Shown here piece after piece: positions 59,709 to 64,000 of a stretch of 64,000 nucleotides of DNA. Origin of the DNA: Labrys wisconsinensis. GTDB lineage: Bacteria > Pseudomonadota > Alphaproteobacteria > Rhizobiales > Labraceae. Under the pieces are notes generated by a model. It was not told the DNA's origin and made no database searches. It saw only the letters and a program-made list of their open reading frames with translations. The position numbers were made by a program, and so were the translations under genes. The stretch's first letter is position 1. Each line of letters opens with the position of its first letter. Location of the stretch: contig NZ_JAUSVX010000001.1 in the NCBI RefSeq assembly GCF_030814995.1, forward strand, positions 868,001-932,000, given 5' to 3'.

Positions 59709-60644
59709 ATGAGACCAGAGGTGCTGCAGCTCTGCCCGCTGACCCCGGCGCTGGAGGCGGGGCTCGCCGACCGCTTCACCGTGCATCGCGGCTTCGACGA
59801 CGCGCAGCGCCGGGCGGCGCTGGACGAGGCCGGCGAGCGCATCCGCGCCGTCGCCACGGCCGGCAATGTCGGCATTCCCGCCGAGGTGGCGGCGGCGCTG
59901 CCGGGGCTGGAGATCGTGGCGATCAACGGCGTCGGCTACGACAAGGTCGACCTCGCCGAGGCGCGGCGGCGCGGCGTCCGCGTCACCAACACGCCTGATG
60001 TGCTGACCGACGACGTGGCGGACCTCGCCGTCGGCCTTTTGATCGCGCTGAAGCGCCAGCTCGTGCTCGGCGACCGGCACGTGCGCGAGGGTCGCTGGCC
60101 GGCCGGGGATCTCGGCCTCGGCCGCAAGGTCGCGGGCCGGCGCTGCGGCATCCTCGGCCTCGGCCGCATCGGCCTCGGCATCGCCCGGCGCCTGGAGGCC
60201 TTCGGCGCCATCATCGCCTATTGCAACCGCTCGCCGCGCGACGTGCCCTACGCCTATCACGCCACGCCCCTGGCGCTCGCCGGCGACTGCGAGGTGCTGG
60301 TCGTCGCCGCCGCGGCGTCGGCCGAGACCCGTCATATCATCGACGCGGCGGTGCTGGCGGCGCTTGGGCCGGACGGCGTGCTGGTCAACGTCGCCCGCGG
60401 CTCGCTGGTCGACGAGGCGGCGCTGATCGCGGCGCTGCGCGATGGCCGCCTCGGCGGCGCCGCGCTCGACGTGTTCGAGAACGAGCCCCATGTGCCCGAG
60501 GCGCTGATGGCGTTCCCCAACGTGGTGCTGACGCCGCACATGGCCAGCGCCACCCGCGAGACCCGCCAGGCCATGGCCGACCTCGTCCTCGCCAACCTCG
60601 ACGCGCATTTCGCCGGCGCGCCCCTGCCGACGCCGGTGGTGTAG
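59709..60644 (+). CDS. D-2-hydroxyacid dehydrogenase (2-ketogluconate reductase/GhrB-like)
   Basis: A 311-residue NAD(P)-dependent enzyme: GLGRIGLGIARRLEAFG (GxGxxG), catalytic Arg in VNVARGSLVDE, Glu in DVFENEPHVPEAL and His in VLTPHMASATRE. Relatives reduce 2-ketogluconate, hydroxypyruvate or glyoxylate; the idnO-gntK context favours 2-ketogluconate to gluconate. Confidence 0.9.
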   Translation: MRPEVLQLCPLTPALEAGLADRFTVHRGFDDAQRRAALDEAGERIRAVATAGNVGIPAEVAAALPGLEIVAINGVGYDKVDLAEARRRGVRVTNTPDVLTDDVADLAVGLLIALKRQLVLGDRHVREGRWPAGDLGLGRKVAGRRCGILGLGRIGLGIARRLEAFGAIIAYCNRSPRDVPYAYHATPLALAGDCEVLVVAAAASAETRHIIDAAVLAALGPDGVLVNVARGSLVDEAALIAALRDGRLGGAALDVFENEPHVPEALMAFPNVVLTPHMASATRETRQAMADLVLANLDAHFAGAPLPTPVV

Positions 60645-60715
60645 GGGGCGGAGACCTGCATCGAGGCACGCGACGGTGGGGCGAGACGCGGCTCTTGTCG
60701 ATCGGGGCGCGACGC

Positions 60716-60878
60716 CGACGTCTTCCCTCCCCCTTGCGGGGAGGGATAAAGGGTGGGGGTCGCAGGCGTGAAGCTCGACGAATCAGGATCAGGCTGCGCT
60801 CCTCGGCCGAGCTTGAGCCTGATCCTGATGGACCCCCACCCCTTACCCCTCCCCGCAAGGGGGGATCGGCCAGCGTTG
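60716..60878. repeat. Family B palindromic repeat, copy 6
   Basis: Left unit about 60722-60762 and inverted right unit about 60833-60873, inside the 303-bp gap between the 2-hydroxyacid dehydrogenase and gntK genes. It separates two genes of the same pathway on the same strand and could lower read-through or protect the upstream message. The remaining gap holds only the gntK ribosome site. Confidence 0.87.
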
Positions 60879-60947
60879 CGTAAAAGAGGATTCCCCATCC
60901 GCTCGAAAGCAGAATGGGTCAGCCCTAAAGGCCAAAACCAGAAAGGC

Positions 60948-61463
60948 ATGGCGATGGTGATCGTGGTGATGGGCGTCTCGGGCAGCGGCAAGTCGACCTT
61001 CGGGGCGCTGCTGGCGCAGCGGATCGGCGCCCGCTTCTTCGATGCGGATGCGTTCCACCCGCCCGCCAATGTCGAGAAGATGTCGCACGGCATTCCGCTC
61101 ACCGATGCCGACCGCGAGCCCTGGCTCGCCGCCATGGCCGCGGCGATCCGCGGCTGGGTCGCCTCCGGCACCGACGCGGTGCTGGCCTGCTCGGCGCTGA
61201 AGCGCAGCTATCGCGACCGCTTCAGGGCCGCCGACCCGCAGGTCCGGTTCGTCCACCTCGCCGGCGCGGAGGGGCTGATCGCCGGGCGCATGGCCCATCG
61301 CAGCGGTCATTTCATGCCGGTCGAGCTGCTGCGCAGCCAGTTCGCCACCCTGGAGCCGCCGGACGCGGACGAGGGCGCGCTGACGCTCGATATCGCCAGG
61401 CCGCCCGAGGCCCTGGTCGAGGAGGCGGCCGCGGCGCTGCAACGGCGCGGCGCGGCCGACTGA
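60948..61463 (+). CDS. gntK: Gluconokinase
   Basis: A 171-residue GntK/IdnK-type kinase. P-loop MGVSGSGKST (8-17), FFDADAFHPPANVEKMSHGIPLTDADREPWL and ACSALKRSYRDRFR are all family hallmarks. It phosphorylates D-gluconate to 6-phosphogluconate for the Entner-Doudoroff or pentose phosphate route and so completes the idonate path. GAAAGG precedes the ATG. Confidence 0.95.
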   Translation: MAMVIVVMGVSGSGKSTFGALLAQRIGARFFDADAFHPPANVEKMSHGIPLTDADREPWLAAMAAAIRGWVASGTDAVLACSALKRSYRDRFRAADPQVRFVHLAGAEGLIAGRMAHRSGHFMPVELLRSQFATLEPPDADEGALTLDIARPPEALVEEAAAALQRRGAAD

Positions 61464-61474
61464 TAGCGATATCA
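61461..61474. promoter_or_regulatory. Operator site 2 of the idonate/gluconate regulator
   Basis: TGATAGCGATATCA also fits TGnTAnCGnTAnCA and starts on the gntK stop codon. It lies 440 bp before site 3, a spacing that would permit DNA looping. Weaker than the other two because its outer bases differ. Confidence 0.5.
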
Positions 61475-61586
61475 TCGGGGCATACCATGTATAGCCATCC
61501 CGTGTGATCGATCAGATGTCGCGGTGACCGCCGTTGGCGCACGCGGGGGTCCATCGGGCGGCGTGGCACTCTACTATCGACGTGGC

Positions 61587-61703
61587 GTTCGCGTGGATGG
61601 GCGGATCAAGTCCGCCCATGACGGTCGCGGGTGGAGGGACCGTCGCCATTCTTGCCGCAACCGGTCCGTCATGGCCGGGCCTGTCCCGGCCATCCACGCG
61701 AAC
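61587..61703. repeat. Family A palindromic repeat pair, reversed order
   Basis: Units at 61587-61624 and inverted 61667-61703. The first carries GGGCGG/CCGCCC arms, the second GGCCGG/CCGGCC. Between gntK and the CUT2 importer; the rest of this 519-bp gap has two operator-like sites (61461, 61901) and no gene. Confidence 0.88.
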
Positions 61704-61900
61704 ACTGCCGTTCGAGGAAAGGAAACGCCGTTCCGCGCCGAACGCCGAGGCCGCGCGCGCCTCGAGATTGAAGCCGTCCGGCTGACATAGTCAGGACGAC
61801 GCCGGCGACACGACGGCCGCAACCGCTCCACGTGGCCCGAGCAATGGTGACTGCCGCCGGCGCGCTCCAACCAAATCGGCCTTTACACCCACCGATCCCT

Positions 61901-61916
61901 TTGTTATCGATAACAA
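61901..61916. promoter_or_regulatory. Operator site 3, perfect palindrome before the CUT2 importer
   Basis: TTGTTATCGATAACAA is a perfect 16-bp palindrome 67 bp upstream of the importer ATPase start. Its core TGTTATCGATAACA equals site 1 but for one base, linking this importer to the idnD-lacI regulator. Confidence 0.82.
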
Positions 61917-61982
61917 GCACGGAGCGGACGACACCACCGCACCGCCAAGAAGGCCATCAGGCCTCGGACCGGGAGGAAAGGC

Positions 61983-63488
61983 GTGACCGGCGTCCTGCGC
62001 TTCGACGACATCGTCAAGACCTTCGGCGGCACGCGTGCCCTCAAGGGCGTGAGCATGAGCGTGGCGCGCGGCGAGGTCGTGGCGCTGCTCGGCGAGAACG
62101 GCGCCGGCAAGTCGACGCTGATCAAGATCCTCGGCGGCATCTTCCGGGCCGACAGCGGCCACATCACCATCGGCGACGAGCCCTACCGGCATCGCGCCCG
62201 CTCGCGCGGCGAGCGCCGGGAGGTCGCCTTCATCCACCAGGACCTCGGCCTGGTGGAATGGATGACCGTGGCCGAGAACATGAGCCTGGCCCAGGGCTTT
62301 TCCGGCCGGGCCTGGTCGGGCGCGCTCGGCCTGATCGACTGGCGCCGGGCCGAGCAGCGCGCCGCGACGGCGCTCGCCGCCGTCGGCTGCGACATCGCCC
62401 CGACCACCCGGGTGCACAGCCTCAGCCGCACCGAGAAGTCGCTGGTCGCCATCGCCCGGGCCCTGGTGGTCGATTGCGACTTCCTGGTGCTGGACGAGCC
62501 GACCGCCAGCCTGCCGGCGGACGAGGTCGAGCGCCTGTTCGAGGCGGTGCGCCGCCTCAAGGCCCGCGGCGTCGGCATGATCTATGTCTCGCACCGCCTC
62601 GACGAGATCTTCCGCATCGCCGACCGCGTCGTGGTGATGCGCGACGGCCTCAAGGTCGGCGAGAAGCCGGTGGCCGAGACCACGCCGGAGGAGCTGGTCA
62701 GCCTGATCGTCGGCCGCTCGACCCTCGACCTCTTCCGCAAGGCCGAGCTGCGCTCGGGCGCGGTGCGCGTTGCCGTGCGCGGCCTCGCCACACCAGCCGC
62801 CGGGCCGATCGATTTCGACGTGCGCGAGGGCGAGCTGCTCGGCCTGGTCGGCCTGCGCGGCGCGGGCCAGGAGGAGGTCGGCCGGGCGCTGTTCGGCGCG
62901 GCGCCGCATCGCGGCACGATCACCCTCGACAGCGCGCAGCCGGACCTGTCCTCGCCGCGCGCGGCGCTCGCCGCCGGCATCGGCCTGGTGGCGCGCGACC
63001 GGACGGAGGAATCGGTCGCCCCCTCGCTCAGCGTGCGCGAGAACGCCTTCCTCAATCCGGGCGCCGCCGGTCGCGGCCTGTTCTCGGCCCTGTCGCCGCG
63101 AGCCGAGGCGCGCCGGGCCGTGGCGCTCGGCGCCTCGGTGGGCCTGCGCCCCAACGACCCCGACCTGCCGATCGAGGGCCTCTCCGGCGGCAACCAGCAG
63201 AAGGTGGTGGTCGGGCGCTGGCTCGCCACCGGCCGGCGCCTGCTGGTGGCGGAGGACCCGACCGCCGGCGTCGACGTCGGCGCCAAGGCGGAGATCTACC
63301 GCCTGATCGCCCGCGCCCTCGACGAGGGCCTCGCCGTGGTGGTGGTCTCGACCGATTTCGAGGAGGTCGCCCATATCTGTCACCGGGCGCTGGTGTTCAA
63401 CCGCGGCCGGATCATCGCGGAGCTCACCGGCCATGCCTTGACGACCGAGGCGGTGATCACCGCCGCCTCCGCGTCGGAAGCGGCCTGA
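61983..63488 (+). CDS. Ribose-type ABC ATPase with two nucleotide-binding domains
   Basis: A 501-residue RbsA-like protein: Walker A GENGAGKST (~36-44), unusual first signature HSLSRTEKSLVAIARAL, Walker B FLVLDEPTASLPADE; second domain VGLRGAGQEEVG, signature LSGGNQQKVVVGRWL and VAEDPTAGVDVGAK. GTG start after GGGAGGAAAGG. The binding-protein gene is not upstream and probably lies beyond the window. Imports a sugar or sugar acid under the idn-type regulator. Confidence 0.94.
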   Translation: MTGVLRFDDIVKTFGGTRALKGVSMSVARGEVVALLGENGAGKSTLIKILGGIFRADSGHITIGDEPYRHRARSRGERREVAFIHQDLGLVEWMTVAENMSLAQGFSGRAWSGALGLIDWRRAEQRAATALAAVGCDIAPTTRVHSLSRTEKSLVAIARALVVDCDFLVLDEPTASLPADEVERLFEAVRRLKARGVGMIYVSHRLDEIFRIADRVVVMRDGLKVGEKPVAETTPEELVSLIVGRSTLDLFRKAELRSGAVRVAVRGLATPAAGPIDFDVREGELLGLVGLRGAGQEEVGRALFGAAPHRGTITLDSAQPDLSSPRAALAAGIGLVARDRTEESVAPSLSVRENAFLNPGAAGRGLFSALSPRAEARRAVALGASVGLRPNDPDLPIEGLSGGNQQKVVVGRWLATGRRLLVAEDPTAGVDVGAKAEIYRLIARALDEGLAVVVVSTDFEEVAHICHRALVFNRGRIIAELTGHALTTEAVITAASASEAA

Positions 63489-63503
63489 GAGAGGGAAGAC
63501 GGC

Positions 63504-64000
63504 ATGTCGATGAACTCGATCAAGTCCGACGCGCTGGAGCCGACCCGGGCCGAGCTCGAGCCGCTCGGAGCCCGCGAGCGGCTGCTGCGGCGCCTGCCCG
63601 TCTTCGGCCTGCCGATCCTGGCGGTGGCGCTGGCCGTGCTGTTCTCGATCCTGCTGCCGCAGACCTTCCCGACCATGCTGAACGTGCGGTCGATCGTCTC
63701 GGACAAGGCGATCATCGCCCTGCTCTCCCTGGCGGCGATGATCCCGATGGTCTCGGGCAAGATCGACCTCACCGTCGGCTACGGCATCGTGCTCTGGCAC
63801 ATCCTCGCCATCAGCCTGCAGACCATGCTCGGCCTGCCCTGGCCCCTGGCGGTGCTGGTGGTGATCCTGCTCGGCGCCGGCGTCGGCCTGGTCAACGGCG
63901 TGCTGGTCGAGGTCGCCCGCATCGACAGCTTCATCGCCACGCTCGGCACCGGCACGGTGCTCTACGCCGTTGCGCTCTGGCACACCGGCGGCCGCCAGGT
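63504..64000 (+). CDS. Ribose-type ABC permease, N-terminal part
   Basis: The first ~165 residues of an RbsC-family permease, cut by the window end. A polar N-terminal tail (~1-35) precedes membrane segments LPILAVALAVLFSILLP and others; VSGKIDLTVGYGIVL and GAGVGLVNGVLVEVARIDSFIATLGTGTVLYA are family blocks. Starts 15 bp after the ATPase gene (GAGGGAAGA upstream). Confidence 0.92.
   Translation, partial: MSMNSIKSDALEPTRAELEPLGARERLLRRLPVFGLPILAVALAVLFSILLPQTFPTMLNVRSIVSDKAIIALLSLAAMIPMVSGKIDLTVGYGIVLWHILAISLQTMLGLPWPLAVLVVILLGAGVGLVNGVLVEVARIDSFIATLGTGTVLYAVALWHTGGRQ

Noticed and set aside
56897-59998. 1033-residue plus-strand open frame
   Set aside because: Runs against the LacI and IdnD genes and then in a wrong frame of idnO; no domain pattern.
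10020-60878. Family B elements as a CRISPR array or as intrinsic terminators
   Set aside because: The copies are tens of kb apart with no spacer array or cas gene, and no T-run follows the stems.

Overview
The window is about 70% G+C with tightly packed, often 4-bp-overlapping operons. The gene repertoire (an NMT1-type importer, seven ABC importers, an IdnD/IdnO/GntK sugar-acid module, a Mesorhizobium-type pyridoxamine-pyruvate transaminase and a candidate Irr/ICE iron box) points to a soil or plant-associated alphaproteobacterium of the Hyphomicrobiales, perhaps near Labrys, Kaistia, Bosea or Bradyrhizobium. The genus is an inference. No rRNA, tRNA, CRISPR array, prophage or IS transposase was seen.

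Layout. 1-4.1 kb: the end of an amidase, a NicX-type 2,5-dihydroxypyridine dioxygenase, and (minus strand) a pyridoxamine-pyruvate transaminase divergent from a GntR/FCD regulator. 4.1-10 kb: a pyridoxine 4-oxidase-like GMC flavoenzyme, a DadA-like FAD oxidoreductase and an NMT1/SsuA-type importer. Together this looks like a vitamin B6/pyridine catabolic island. 10.2-17.4 kb: an HxlR/SnoaL pair, a GH4 glycosidase with an SDR, an AraC regulator and a CUT1 sugar importer that lacks its own ATPase. 17.7-23.7 kb: a LacI regulator with two abutting operators on its own promoter, a NagB-type isomerase and a PotABCD-like importer. 23.6-25.5 kb: two HigBA-like toxin-antitoxin modules; the first lies between two 132-bp copies of the 3' end of the preceding permease gene. 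26-30.6 kb: a ribose-type (CUT2) importer. 30.8-35.4 kb: an uncharacterised catabolic set (amidohydrolase, D-serine dehydratase/D-threonine aldolase-like enzyme, AstE/ASPA deacylase, unknown TIM-barrel-like protein). 35.8-38.9 kb: aldo/keto reductase, RNA cyclic phosphodiesterase ThpR, a small membrane peptide, a zincin and a YihY membrane protein. 39-43.5 kb: an orphan Phd-like antitoxin and a PotFGHI-type importer. 43.9-51.5 kb: mainly housekeeping genes (AlkA-like glycosylase, esterase, D-2-hydroxyacid oxidase, GluQ, a racemase-like protein, NfeD/SPFH pair, Cys/Met PLP enzyme). 51.6-55.6 kb: an FbpABC iron importer behind a candidate Irr box. 55.8-64 kb: a sugar-acid regulon (3-HIBADH-like, LacI, IdnD divergent from IdnO, D-2-hydroxyacid dehydrogenase, GntK) and the start of another CUT2 importer.

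Non-coding structure is rich. There are two families of palindromic intergenic repeats: A, built on the GTCATGGCCGGGCTTG... unit, and B, built on CCCTCCCCCTTGCGGGGAGG. Strong hairpins or repeat pairs lie just after the binding-protein gene in five of the six importers with a visible binding protein. There are also several palindromes that look like operators. Three sites matching TGnTAnCGnTAnCA tie the idonate/gluconate genes to the importer at 62 kb.
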